58,098 nucleotides of DNA. Origin: Sphingosinicella microcystinivorans. GTDB taxonomy: Bacteria > Pseudomonadota > Alphaproteobacteria > Sphingomonadales > Sphingomonadaceae. This document shows positions 16,630-24,671 of this stretch, in pieces (the first letter of the stretch is position 1; the number at the start of each line of letters is the position of its first letter). The notes below the pieces were generated by a model, which worked only from the letters and a program-made list of their open reading frames with translations, was not told where the DNA came from and did no database searches. A program made the position numbers and the translations under genes. The stretch is taken from NCBI RefSeq assembly GCF_003634215.1, contig NZ_RBWX01000014.1, positions 1 to 58,098 of the forward strand. Reading direction: 5' to 3'.

Positions 16630-18951
16630 TTAAATCCGGTTCCCGTCCGGATCGATCAGCACTTCGCGGCGGCCGACGTGGTCCGGCGTGCCGACGTAGC
16701 CGTCCTTCTCCATCCGCTCGATGAGGCGTGCGGCGTTGTTGTAGCCGACGCGGAGCTGCCGCTGGAGATAGGACGTCGACGCCTTCTGGCTTTCCGCGAC
16801 CACCTGGATGGCGCGGCGGTAGAGGCCGGCCTCGGCATCGTCCTCGTCGATCGGCAGGCCGAACTGTCCGTCCGAACCTTCGGGCTCCTCGGTAACGGCG
16901 GCGATATATTCCGGGGCGCCCTGCTCGCGCCAGTGAATGGCGACGCGCTCGACCTCCTCGTCGGACACGAACGGTCCGTGTACGCGCGCGATCTGCTTGC
17001 CGCCGGGCATGTAGAGCATGTCGCCCTTGCCGAGCAGCTGCTCGGCGCCCTGCTCGCCAAGGATGGTACGCGAATCGATCTTGGAGGTGACCGAGAAGCT
17101 GATGCGCGTCGGCAGGTTCGCCTTGATGACGCCGGTGATGACGTCAACGGAGGGTCGCTGCGTGGCCATGATGAGGTGGATGCCTGCCGCACGCGCCTTC
17201 TGCGCGAGCCGCTGGATCAGGAATTCCACCTCCTTGCCCGCGGTCATCATCAGGTCGGCAAGCTCGTCGACGACGACGACGATCAGCGGCAGTGTATCGA
17301 ATTCCAGCGTCTCGGTTTCGTAGATCGGCTGACCCGTCTCGCTGTCGTAGCCGGTGTGCACGCGCCGCACGAACGGCTCGCCCTTCGCCCGCGCTTCCTT
17401 CACCCGCGCGTTGAAACCGGAAAGCGAGCGGACGTTGACCGATGCCATCATCCGATAGCGGTCCTCCATCTGCTCCACGGCCCATTTCAGGGCGCGGATC
17501 GCCTTGGGGGGCTCGGTGACGACCGGCGAGAGCAGATGCGGGATGCCGTCGTAGACGGAAAGTTCCAGCATCTTGGGGTCGATCATGATCATTTTGCACT
17601 CGCGCGGGCTAAGCCGGTAGAGCAGCGACAGGATCATGGCGTTGAGGCCGACGGACTTGCCCGAGCCGGTGGTGCCCGCGATGAGGAGGTGCGGCATCGG
17701 CGCAAGGTCGGCGACAACGGGATCGCCCGCAATGTCCTTGCCGAGCACGATGGGGAGCGCGGCGGACTGCGTTTCGAACGCGTCCGAAGAGAGCATTTCG
17801 GAAAGCGACACCGTCTCGCGTTTCACGTTCGGAAGCTCGATGCCGATCACGTTGCGACCGGGCACCACGGCGATGCGCGCGGAGAGTGCAGACATGGAGC
17901 GGGCGATGTCGTCGGCAAGGCCGATCACCCGGCTGGCCTTGATGCCTGCCGCGGGCTCCAGCTCGTACATGGTGACGACCGGGCCGGGGCGCACCTCCAC
18001 GATCTCGCCCTTCACGCCGAAGTCGTCGAGCACGGATTCGAGCAGGCGTGCGTTTTGCTCCAGGCTCGCCGCATCGATCTTGCGCGCGGCGGCTTTTGGT
18101 GGCGGCGACAGCAGAGAGAGCGGCGGCAGCTGGAAGGAATCGCGCAGATCGAGCCGCGATTGCTTCTCGCGTGCCTCCCGCTTCGAAGGCGCGGCTTTCT
18201 TCTCGGGTGTAACGATGCGCTTGGTCGGCGCGGCTGCGGTTTCCGGCACGGTTTCGGCATCTCGCGGCGTTTCCCGACGGGGCTGCGCGCGGGGCGCAGC
18301 GCGCGGTTGCGGCGCTTCGGCGCGCTCGCTGCTGCGTTTGGCAAGGCGCGTGCGGAGCGCGGCGATATCCTCGCGGCTGATCCCAAGGGCGTAGAAGAAA
18401 AGCGCGATCGCGCCGAGCCCGAGCAGCACGCCGATCGGTGCCGTCACGGCGGCGTGGCTCACGTCCGGCGGGAGGAGACCTGCCGCAGCTTCGGGGATGC
18501 GGCCGAGCAGAAGCCCGGCGATGCCTCCGGCGCCTGCCGGAAGGTCGCCAAGGAGGTCGCGCCCCGGCAGCGCCAGCGCAGCTGCGGCGAGCAGCACCGC
18601 GCCGAGCGTCGCGGCAAGCTGGCGGCGCCAGCCGTCGATGCCGCGCCGCTGGATCAGCCGCACCCCCAAGAGCGCGACCACGGGCACGACAAGCAGGCTC
18701 GCAAGCCCCGCAAGCTGCAGCAGCAAATCGGATACGTAGGCGCCGGTGTAACCAAGCCAGTTCTGCGGCGCGGCGATTGTGGCGCGGTTGAACGAAGGGT
18801 CTGTGCTGTCGTAGCTCGCGAAGGCGAGCATCAACGCCAGCGCGATCATCACCAGCACGCCGCCGCCTGCCACGACGGCAGCGCGTTCAAGCGCAACCAC
18901 CCAGCTTTGCGGCATGATCGCCGTCGACTTACCTGCTGCCCCGCGCGCCAT
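16630..18951 (-). CDS. ftsK: DNA translocase FtsK
   Basis: Septal ATP-driven DNA pump that clears chromosome dimers at division. 773 residues from ATG 18951: N-terminal membrane domain with about four hydrophobic segments (residues 20-175), a Pro/Arg/Ala-rich linker, then the motor with IAGTTGSGKSVGLNAM (Walker A, about 423-432), VVVDELADLMM (Walker B) and FSVTSKIDSRTILGE, and a C-terminal winged-helix gamma domain (TSYLQRQLRVGYNNAARLIERM, about 715-770) that reads KOPS. The frame runs open upstream to 19566 but that stretch contains the LexA-type site and hairpin RNA. The short linker is typical of alphaproteobacteria. Confidence 0.96.
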   Translation of the reverse strand: MARGAAGKSTAIMPQSWVVALERAAVVAGGGVLVMIALALMLAFASYDSTDPSFNRATIAAPQNWLGYTGAYVSDLLLQLAGLASLLVVPVVALLGVRLIQRRGIDGWRRQLAATLGAVLLAAAALALPGRDLLGDLPAGAGGIAGLLLGRIPEAAAGLLPPDVSHAAVTAPIGVLLGLGAIALFFYALGISREDIAALRTRLAKRSSERAEAPQPRAAPRAQPRRETPRDAETVPETAAAPTKRIVTPEKKAAPSKREAREKQSRLDLRDSFQLPPLSLLSPPPKAAARKIDAASLEQNARLLESVLDDFGVKGEIVEVRPGPVVTMYELEPAAGIKASRVIGLADDIARSMSALSARIAVVPGRNVIGIELPNVKRETVSLSEMLSSDAFETQSAALPIVLGKDIAGDPVVADLAPMPHLLIAGTTGSGKSVGLNAMILSLLYRLSPRECKMIMIDPKMLELSVYDGIPHLLSPVVTEPPKAIRALKWAVEQMEDRYRMMASVNVRSLSGFNARVKEARAKGEPFVRRVHTGYDSETGQPIYETETLEFDTLPLIVVVVDELADLMMTAGKEVEFLIQRLAQKARAAGIHLIMATQRPSVDVITGVIKANLPTRISFSVTSKIDSRTILGEQGAEQLLGKGDMLYMPGGKQIARVHGPFVSDEEVERVAIHWREQGAPEYIAAVTEEPEGSDGQFGLPIDEDDAEAGLYRRAIQVVAESQKASTSYLQRQLRVGYNNAARLIERMEKDGYVGTPDHVGRREVLIDPDGNRI

Positions 18952-18990
18952 GACCCTTTGCCGACCCCGTTCCACTGCAACGTTCGCGCG

Positions 18991-19005
18991 GAACATCCCG
19001 CGAAC
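18991..19005 (-). promoter_or_regulatory. LexA (SOS) box upstream of ftsK
   Basis: GAAC, seven bases, GAAC (minus strand GTTC-N7-GTTC), the direct-repeat SOS box known from alphaproteobacteria, 40 bases before the ftsK start. A possible promoter on the minus strand has TTGACC at about 19036-19041 and CAATCT 17 bases on, so bound LexA would cover the transcription start. ftsK of E. coli is also SOS-induced. Confidence 0.65.
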
Positions 19006-19036
19006 ATGCCTAGATTGAGTCCGTGGGGCGCCGGGG

Positions 19037-19243
19037 TCAAGAAAAAGTCGGCCGGCGGTGAGGCCGGCCGACAGGAACGGTCCTGAAAAATCCAGGTTCC
19101 CGAGCGAGCAGAGACGCGAAATGCGTCTCGTCGGCGTCTCTTCAAAATCCGTGCCAAGCGCGGAATGGCGCGCTTTCGTGGATTTTGAAATATGAATTGC
19201 ACAATAAATAGGCTCACGAAAGCGCACGCCTGAAAATTGTGCA
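19037..19243 (-). ncRNA. Candidate structured RNA: five hairpins ending in an intrinsic terminator
   Basis: In the gap between ftsK and the UbiH-type gene the minus strand folds, 5' to 3', into TGCACAAT/ATTGTGCA (19198-19243), a perfect ten-pair TTCAAAATCC/GGATTTTGAA stem with an inner AAGCGCG/CGCGCTT stem (19141-19189), GAGACGC/GCGTCTC (19111-19129), GGAAC..CCTG/CAGG..GTTCC (19074-19100), and GTCGGCCGGC/GCCGGCCGAC followed by TTTTTCTT (terminator, 19037-19072). The first two hairpins contain mutually complementary strands (CACGAAAGCGC and GCGCTTTCGTG), so an alternative fold is possible. No open frame fits better. Read as a stand-alone small RNA or a leader upstream of ftsK. Confidence 0.6.
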
Positions 19244-19290
19244 GTCTCCGTCCTCTTTCGCACGGTGCGATGTCCGGCTAGGGTTCGGTC

Positions 19291-20508
19291 ATGCGGCATA
19301 CCCACGATACGATCATCATCGGCGGCGGCCTCGTCGGCATGACGACGGCGCTTGCCCTCGCGGCCTCCGGCATCCGGTCCGCCGTCATCGACAGCGCCGA
19401 TCTCGATGCGACTTTGGCGGCGGGCTTCGACGGCCGTGCCTCCGCGATCGCGAGCGCGACATGGCGGATGCTCGCCGCTCTCGGCCTTGGTGCAGAGCTT
19501 GAGCCGAAGGGGTGCCCGATCCGCGAGATTCGCGTCACGGACGGCCTTTCGCCGCTGCATCTCCATTTCGACGGCACCGGCGACGGCTCAGACGAACCGC
19601 TCGGCTACATGTTCGAAAACCGCCATCTGCGCATGGCGCTGGTCGCGGCCGGTGCGGCGTCCGCCCATATCGACGTGCACGCACCCGATGCAGCTGCAGC
19701 GATCGACCGCACCCAGGCGGGCGTCACCGTGCGTCTCGCAAGCGGCGGTACGCTCACCGCGCCGCTCATCATCGCGGCTGACGGCCGCCGCTCGAAGATT
19801 CGCGAAGATGCCGGCATCCGCATCGCGGGGTGGAGTTATCATCAGACCGCCATTGTCGGCATGATCGAGCACGAGGTGCCGCACGGCAATGTCGCGTTCG
19901 AGCTGTTCTATCCTGCCGGGCCGTTCGCAGTGCTGCCCATGCTGCCGGGTACGCGCTCGGCGATCGTGTGGACCGTGCGGGAACGCGATGCCGCTGCGAC
20001 GCTGGCGCTGCCGGAACGCGCCTTCATCGCCGAAATCGATAAGCGCATGGGCGGCTTTCTCGGAAAGGTACGCCTCGCCGCCAAGCCCAGTTCCTTCCCG
20101 CTCGGTTTCCACCATGCAGAGCGCTACACGGACCGCCGCCTGATCCTCGTGGGCGACAGTGCGCACGGTATGCACCCAATCGCCGGCCAGGGCCTCAACC
20201 TCGGCCTCCGCGATTCCGCCGCGCTCGCCGATGTGCTGGCGGAAGCCGTGCGGCTGGGTCTCGATCTTGGCGATCCGCAGGTGCTCGCGCGCTATCAGCG
20301 CTGGCGGGGTTTCGACAGCATGTCGGTGATGGGCGCGACCGATGTGCTCAACAAGCTGTTCGCGATTCCCGGGCGCCCCGCGGCAACGATCCGCCGCCTT
20401 GGCCTCGCGGGCGTGCAGCGCATGCCGCCGCTCAAGCGCTTCTTCATGGCGGAGGCGCGCGGCGCCTCTGGTGATCTGCCGTCACTGCTGCGGGGCGATC
20501 TGCCCTAG
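19291..20508 (+). CDS. UbiH/UbiF/VisC-type FAD-dependent hydroxylase (ubiquinone biosynthesis)
   Basis: 405-residue class A flavoprotein monooxygenase. [21 protein letters not shown] at 6-26 is the FAD-binding Rossmann motif, [11 protein letters not shown] the second (DG) motif at about 165, and [24 protein letters not shown] at about 287-310 the FAD/substrate GD motif typical of the UbiH/COQ6 group. These enzymes hydroxylate the ubiquinone ring at one or more positions. Which ring position is not readable from sequence, since alphaproteobacterial UbiH/L/M paralogues differ in specificity. It stands alone, and its stop overlaps the convergent Trm112-like gene by four bases. Confidence 0.9.
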   Translation: MRHTHDTIIIGGGLVGMTTALALAASGIRSAVIDSADLDATLAAGFDGRASAIASATWRMLAALGLGAELEPKGCPIREIRVTDGLSPLHLHFDGTGDGSDEPLGYMFENRHLRMALVAAGAASAHIDVHAPDAAAAIDRTQAGVTVRLASGGTLTAPLIIAADGRRSKIREDAGIRIAGWSYHQTAIVGMIEHEVPHGNVAFELFYPAGPFAVLPMLPGTRSAIVWTVRERDAAATLALPERAFIAEIDKRMGGFLGKVRLAAKPSSFPLGFHHAERYTDRRLILVGDSAHGMHPIAGQGLNLGLRDSAALADVLAEAVRLGLDLGDPQVLARYQRWRGFDSMSVMGATDVLNKLFAIPGRPAATIRRLGLAGVQRMPPLKRFFMAEARGASGDLPSLLRGDLP

Positions 20509-20693
20509 CGCTCGTCCTCGCCGAGTTCGCGCGCTTCCTCGATCACCATCACCGGCACGCCGTCGCGCACCGGATAGGCGAGGCCCGCCGCCTTGCTGAC
20601 GAGCTCGCCTTTTTCACGGTCGTAGGTGAGGGGCGCTTTCGTCAGCGGGCAGACAAGGATCGCGAGCAACCGCGGATCGACGTCGCGGCTCAA
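20505..20693 (-). CDS. Trm112 family protein
   Basis: 62 residues with the Trm112/UPF0434 fold pattern: [28 protein letters not shown], then [22 protein letters not shown]. Trm112 proteins are small zinc-ribbon-like partners of methyltransferases; here only one Cys (VCP) remains, as in most proteobacterial members. The likely start is a TTG at 20693 that overlaps the stop of the LON-domain gene as TTGA, the same junction style as xth/ribA. Third gene of the cnoX-LON-Trm112 operon. Confidence 0.85.
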   Translation of the reverse strand: MSRDVDPRLLAILVCPLTKAPLTYDREKGELVSKAAGLAYPVRDGVPVMVIEEARELGEDER

Positions 20694-21325
20694 TGCACCA
20701 TCCCCGATCCGTTTTCGGCACCGGTCTGCGCGAGCGTCATCAGCGCGCAAAGCGTGGCAGCGCGGATCGGCACGGTCTTCGCTTCCAGCAGCGCCTGCTT
20801 TTCCGCCACGTCGAACGGGCAGACGGCGGCAAGCGTATTCACCAGTGATTCGTCGTCCGCGCTCGAAACCGCTTCCCAGTCCGCCGACAGGTTTTGCGTA
20901 TCGAGATAGGTGCGCAGCGTCGATTCAAGGTCGGAACGCAGCACCGCCGCCATTGGCTGCGGCGCCTGAAAGTCCTCCACGAAATCGCGGTAGTCGGCGC
21001 GCACCTGCCGATAGGGCGTTTCCACTTCGATCTCCTCGGCAATGCGAAACCGCGTGACGCCGGTCAACACGATCAGCAGCCGGCCGTTCTCCGGATCGGT
21101 GAACTGCGTGATACGGCCGAGCCCGCCGATTTCGAACAGGCTGCCGTCTTCCTTGGGCTGGATCATGCCGATCAGGCGATCGCCGCCCATCGCGGCCTTC
21201 ACCATGGCGAGGTAGCGCGGCTCGAAGATGTTGAGCGGCAGCTGGCCGCGCGGCAGCACGACCGCATTTTCCAGCGGAAACACCGGGATCACCTCCGGCA
21301 GCGAACTGATCCCGAAACCGCTCAC
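20690..21325 (-). CDS. LON peptidase substrate-binding domain protein
   Basis: 211 residues from a GTG at 21325 that overlaps the thioredoxin gene stop (GTGA). It is the N-terminal LON domain without protease or ATPase: [59 protein letters not shown], then a helical C-terminal part. Stand-alone LON-domain proteins are widespread in alphaproteobacteria next to a thioredoxin/CnoX gene; their role is not established and may be in proteostasis. No Ser-Lys dyad or Walker motifs are present, so it is not an active Lon. Confidence 0.9.
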   Translation of the reverse strand: MSGFGISSLPEVIPVFPLENAVVLPRGQLPLNIFEPRYLAMVKAAMGGDRLIGMIQPKEDGSLFEIGGLGRITQFTDPENGRLLIVLTGVTRFRIAEEIEVETPYRQVRADYRDFVEDFQAPQPMAAVLRSDLESTLRTYLDTQNLSADWEAVSSADDESLVNTLAAVCPFDVAEKQALLEAKTVPIRAATLCALMTLAQTGAENGSGMVH

Positions 21326-22227
21326 GAGAACAGCAGCGCCGAAAGCTTGCGGCGGGCGGCGTTCACCCACGGGTCTTCAAGGCCGATCGCCTCGAACAGT
21401 TTCAAAAGCTGCGCGCGCGCCGCATTGTCGTTCCAGCCGGGCTCGCGGCGCATCACTTCGAACAGGTGTTCGGCTGCGGCGTCGCGGTCGCCGTTCGCGG
21501 CAAGCGCGGCGGCAAGCTCCAGCCGCTTCGCGTGGTCGTCCGGGTTCGCGGCGAGCGCGCTTTCCAGTGCGCCGAGCGCCCCGGCGGGAACGCGCTTCTT
21601 CGCCATCTCGATCGCGGCGCGCACCTGCGCCAGCCCCGGCGCCTTGCTGTCGGCGGCAACGGAGCCGAGCGCCGCTTCGGCCTCGTCGATCCGGTCGAGC
21701 CCGGCGAGCGCGCGGGCAAGGCCGATCGCGTGTGCTTCCTGCTCCGGCTCCTCGGCGCGCAGCGCGGTGTAAATCTGCTCGGCTTGGGCGAAGTCGCCCG
21801 CCTCCAGCGCGGCGGCTGCGGCCTCCACATAGGCGGCAAGCGATTTGTCATGGCCGTCTGCTGCATTGATCGGCAACTGCGGCAGGATCTGGTCCAGGAA
21901 CGCGACCAGTTCGCGCTCGGTGCGCGCGGGCGTCAGGTCGGCGACCGGCTGGCCCTGGAAAAACGCATAAACGGTGGGGATAGATTGCACGCGGAACTGC
22001 GAAGCGATCATCTGGTTCTTGTCGACATCGATCTTCACCAGCTTCACGCCGCGCTCGGCATAGTCCGCCGCGACCTTTTCCAGAACCGGGGCAAGCTGTT
22101 TGCACGGGCCGCACCAGTCCGCATAGAAATCGAGGATGACGAGCGACGTCATCGACGGTTCAATCACGTCGCGCTTGAAGGCCTCGATCGAAGCCCGCTC
22201 GGATTCGGGGGTGCTGAGAGTGGCCAA
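21322..22227 (-). CDS. cnoX: Thioredoxin-domain co-chaperone CnoX/YbbN-like
   Basis: 301 residues. Residues about 20-125 are a thioredoxin fold with FYADWCGPCKQLAPVLEK (WCGPC, about 38-42) and the cis-Pro loop QSIPTVYAFFQGQPV. The rest (130-300) is a set of TPR-like helices (AQAEQIYTALRAEEPEQEAHAIGLARAL). This architecture is that of CnoX, which protects substrates from overoxidation and passes them to GroEL and DnaK. The full WCGPC suggests redox activity, unlike E. coli CnoX (SQHC-type). It starts at TTG and heads the operon with a LON-domain protein and Trm112; tRNA-Gly lies divergently upstream. Confidence 0.9.
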   Translation of the reverse strand: MATLSTPESERASIEAFKRDVIEPSMTSLVILDFYADWCGPCKQLAPVLEKVAADYAERGVKLVKIDVDKNQMIASQFRVQSIPTVYAFFQGQPVADLTPARTERELVAFLDQILPQLPINAADGHDKSLAAYVEAAAAALEAGDFAQAEQIYTALRAEEPEQEAHAIGLARALAGLDRIDEAEAALGSVAADSKAPGLAQVRAAIEMAKKRVPAGALGALESALAANPDDHAKRLELAAALAANGDRDAAAEHLFEVMRREPGWNDNAARAQLLKLFEAIGLEDPWVNAARRKLSALLFS

Positions 22228-22387
22228 GATGCGTGCCCTTTTCGAAAGACAAAGGTTGGTTTCCGGCGTTCATATGGGAAGTGCGCGCACGCCGTCCAAC
22301 CCCAATCGCGAATCCGCTTGCGCTTTTCGCCACGCTCATGCTAGCAGCCGCGACCTCTGGCGGAGGCAAGCCTTCGCATACGTTCGA

Positions 22388-22462
22388 GCGGGCGTAGCTC
22401 AGGGGTAGAGCACAACCTTGCCAAGGTTGGGGTCGAGGGTTCGAATCCCTTCGCCCGCTCCA
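22388..22462 (+). tRNA. tRNA-Gly (GCC), probable island attachment site
   Basis: A 75-base tRNA with encoded CCA: acceptor GCGGGCG with CGCCCGC, D arm AGGGGTA, anticodon stem CAACC/GGTTG around TTGCCAA (GCC), T arm GGTTCGAAT. It is intact. Every gene to its left is chromosomal housekeeping and every gene to its right is accessory, so its 3' end is the likely attL of the island. The second copy of this 3' end is not in the window. Confidence 0.97.
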
Positions 22463-22528
22463 ATTTTTCAAGCGATTACAATCACTTAGGCGCCATCGGC
22501 GCAGGGCGTGAATCAGCCGTCTTCTGTT

Positions 22529-22549
22529 GGGCTACCACCGGGCTACCAC
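22529..22549. repeat. Tandem GGGCTACCAC repeat beside the tRNA (possible recombinase sites)
   Basis: GGGCTACCAC occurs twice, 11 bases apart start to start, 67 bases past the tRNA-Gly end. The 193-base gap 22463-22655 has no gene. Short direct repeats beside a tRNA att site can be arm-type integrase sites; this is inference. Confidence 0.4.
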
Positions 22550-22655
22550 GCTCGGAAATGCCTGCGTCCCGTGCGTGCCAGCGTTTGATGCTTAAGCAAG
22601 TGTTTGTATGCGCGCGGCAAACAGGGCAATGTGATCGTCTCGTGAGGGGTAACTC

Positions 22656-23510
22656 GTGGACGACCACAAGGACGTATTGCCGCTTCGCATAGTTGCTGCC
22701 CGCTTCATAAACATCAATGAGCAAGTGGGTCTCGCCGAGCTTGACCGCATTACAGAGAGCGCCTCCCGCGTTATTCACAAGAGATACACCATTTTGTTAG
22801 CTGCATTTGCCGTCGCACTTTTGGCAACTGCTATTACACTTATTCCTGGACTTTTGCTCGTCGCTAGCGAGACGCCGGGCGCCGACGTGGCCCTTATTGT
22901 GGGCTTGGTATGCTTCGCCCTGCTTATGGCTGTTCTCTCCGTGTGGCGTTCCTTCCAGTATGGCGGTTTGAAAGCATCTAAGCCGCAGAAGGCTGTTTAT
23001 GCCGATGCTGACGATCCTGCTGCGCGTAATCTGGAACGCCTGTTTGCCGTCCTTCAGCTCGAATCGACACCGCGGGCCTTCTACCGCTTCCGCAACGACA
23101 CGCGTCGCTATGTGGACGAGCGTTATTTCTTTGGCAGCCTGCGCGCGGCACACGTGTCCAAGAGCAGCGCTCTCCGCGACTCGCTTTTCGGGCCCACGGG
23201 ATTCTGGTTCGCGCGTGAACTATTTCTGGAAGCCGATATCGATCAGCTCATTACGAGCGCAAAGGCCAGACCCAGTCGTACAGGGGCGCCGAAAACATAT
23301 GATTATACGGATGCTGTCATGTCGCTGATCGAGCATCCCTTCGTCCGCTCGCTCCAGATCGGAAAACGCGGTAATCAGAAGCAGATTGTCGCACTTTTGG
23401 AGGACTGGTATCATAGCCGGCGCAGGCCAGCGCCCAGCGAAACCCAGCTGAGCCTCTATGCCAAGCAGATATTGGACGTGATCGCGAAAAATCGCGCCAC
23501 GAAATCCTAG
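22656..23510 (+). CDS. Hypothetical membrane protein with two transmembrane segments
   Basis: 284 residues from a GTG with GAGGGG six bases upstream. Two adjacent hydrophobic segments (YTILLAAFAVALLATAITLIPGLLLV, about 43-69 and VALIVGLVCFALLMAVLSVW, about 77-97) are followed by a roughly 185-residue soluble C-terminal domain, Arg/Lys-rich and mostly helical. The N-terminal 40 residues look amphipathic. No recognised family. It is the first gene on the island side of tRNA-Gly. Base composition is lower in GC than the core region. The topology (two helices then a large cytoplasmic domain) is like several phage-defence effectors, but no enzymatic motif supports that. Confidence 0.7.
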   Translation: MDDHKDVLPLRIVAARFININEQVGLAELDRITESASRVIHKRYTILLAAFAVALLATAITLIPGLLLVASETPGADVALIVGLVCFALLMAVLSVWRSFQYGGLKASKPQKAVYADADDPAARNLERLFAVLQLESTPRAFYRFRNDTRRYVDERYFFGSLRAAHVSKSSALRDSLFGPTGFWFARELFLEADIDQLITSAKARPSRTGAPKTYDYTDAVMSLIEHPFVRSLQIGKRGNQKQIVALLEDWYHSRRRPAPSETQLSLYAKQILDVIAKNRATKS

Positions 23511-23568
23511 CCGCCATTCCCGAGGAATGGCACAAATCCGCGACTTCCAAATTTGATTGTTATCGTGT

Positions 23569-23588
23569 GACCGCCAAATTTGGCGGTC
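23569..23588. promoter_or_regulatory. Perfect 20-base palindrome, candidate operator
   Basis: GACCGCCAAATTTGGCGGTC is a perfect palindrome, 91 bases upstream of the excisionase-like start. A partial copy (TCCAAATTTGA) lies about 25 bases to its left. A dimeric repressor of the island is a natural binder. No T-run follows, so a terminator is unlikely. Confidence 0.5.
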
Positions 23589-23679
23589 TCCCCACGCATT
23601 AGCACGCCGTTGGAACCATCGGCGCTTAGACGTGAATGATCCGGTCATTCGCCGCATCGCGGCACACACGGAGGCGACC

Positions 23680-23853
23680 ATGGATGAAATCGCATACTCG
23701 ATAAATCGGACAGCCAGAGCGCTCGGTGTCGGCCGCAGCACCATCTACAAACTCATCAAGACCGGTCAGGTCGATGCGCTCAAAATCGGAACGCGGACGT
23801 TGATCACGACCGAATCGATTGCCCGGCTCACCGAGGTGCATCGCTCAAACTGA
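23680..23853 (+). CDS. Excisionase-type helix-turn-helix DNA-binding protein
   Basis: 57 residues from ATG 23680 with GGAGG seven bases upstream. MDEIAYSINRTARALGVGRSTIYKLIKTG carries the winged-helix HTH of the MerR/excisionase (HTH_17) family, then QVDALKIGTRTLITTESIARLT, the wing. Proteins of this size act as recombination directionality factors or as small transcription activators in mobile elements. No integrase is seen nearby, so a regulatory role for the mobilisation genes downstream is at least as likely. The palindrome at 23569-23588 may be its or another regulator's site. The frame is open upstream to 23557 but the ribosome site favours the short form. Confidence 0.82.
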   Translation: MDEIAYSINRTARALGVGRSTIYKLIKTGQVDALKIGTRTLITTESIARLTEVHRSN

Positions 23854-23915
23854 CGCTCGGGTGGCAATGTGCTGCCCGCGCCTTTCCCCTTCATATCCTT
23901 AGGTGAGGTCGAATC

Positions 23916-24464
23916 GTGTGCGTATTCCGACAAGCCTTTGGCTGGTTCGGCCGCCTTCTTGGTGCGCCTGAGCGAATCAGTCTGCACTTCATCGCCCATC
24001 CGCGCACCGCGGCTTACGTCCGTCCGCTCGTCCGAAAGCTTCTCGCCGATGACGACGACGGCGAGACCTACCGCACCGCGCTGAAAGACTGGCACCGGGC
24101 GGAGCGGCCGCCCCTCGCCCTCTATCATGGAACCACCAGCTTCTGCCGGATCGATGGCCCCAGCCAATGGGTGGGGGATCATCCGTTTCCGCTGGGCGGG
24201 CTGATCCTCAGTCCCGGCGTGACCGCGCACCTTGATCCGTTCGAGGCCGAGGCATTGCACGAACATATGCAAGGCGCAGTCGAACGGGCCATTCGGGCAT
24301 GGCTTGCCGATCGCAGTCGCCGTGCTCAGCCGGCAGTCCTGGTGGAGTTCGATCGCCGCGAGGCCGACCGCGTTGCCAAGGCGATGATCGCGGCCTGGGC
24401 GGCGCGGCAGGAGCGGAACCGCCGACCCGCCGCCGACGATGCGAAAGGCCCGCACCATGTCTGA
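23916..24464 (+). CDS. Hypothetical protein of the mobilisation region
   Basis: 182 residues from a GTG. No signal peptide or membrane segment. The N-terminal part is basic and hydrophobic in patches (FGWFGRLLGAPERISLHFI), followed by an acidic linker, a central region with LYHGTTSFCRIDGPSQWVGDHPF and GLILSPGVTAHLDPFEAEALHEHM, and a highly charged C terminus. I do not recognise it. Its place between an excisionase-like gene and the oriT/relaxase module, reading the same way, is typical of conserved accessory genes of sphingomonad conjugative elements. Codon use and GC are like the relaxase genes. Confidence 0.65.
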   Translation: MCVFRQAFGWFGRLLGAPERISLHFIAHPRTAAYVRPLVRKLLADDDDGETYRTALKDWHRAERPPLALYHGTTSFCRIDGPSQWVGDHPFPLGGLILSPGVTAHLDPFEAEALHEHMQGAVERAIRAWLADRSRRAQPAVLVEFDRREADRVAKAMIAAWAARQERNRRPAADDAKGPHHV

Positions 24465-24572
24465 TCCGGTTGTGCAAAGGGCAGCGTTGCAGGGCCGCGA
24501 TGCTCTGCATCGAGCCCGCAATTTGGATACACACCTCACGCACGTGTGCATCCCGCTTTTCCGCCGTTTTTT

Positions 24573-24657
24573 GAGAGTGCGCCGAGAGTGCGCGCTTTCA
24601 GCGGATTGGCAAACCCTCGCAATTGCGCGGCGTTTCACGAGTGCGCGGCGCACTCTC
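24573..24657. other. Candidate origin of transfer (oriT)
   Basis: The 207-base gap ahead of the mobilisation genes contains an 11-base perfect inverted repeat, GAGAGTGCGCC (24573-24583) and GGCGCACTCTC (24647-24657), plus an inner direct repeat GAGAGTGCGC at 24584-24593, around an AT-richer centre (GGCAAACCCTCGCAATTG). MobF systems usually place oriT directly upstream of the accessory DNA-binding protein and relaxase genes, as here. The nick site cannot be called by eye. Confidence 0.5.
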
Positions 24658-24671
24658 AGCGCGGTAGCGCT

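Noticed and set aside
18952-19566. Upstream extension of ftsK
   Set aside because: It would run through the hairpin RNA, the terminator and the SOS box and start inside the UbiH-type gene.
22482-22778. Leftward 98-codon frame beside tRNA-Gly as an integrase remnant
   Set aside because: No Arg-His-Arg-Tyr integrase motif could be read; the frame overlaps the membrane protein gene start.
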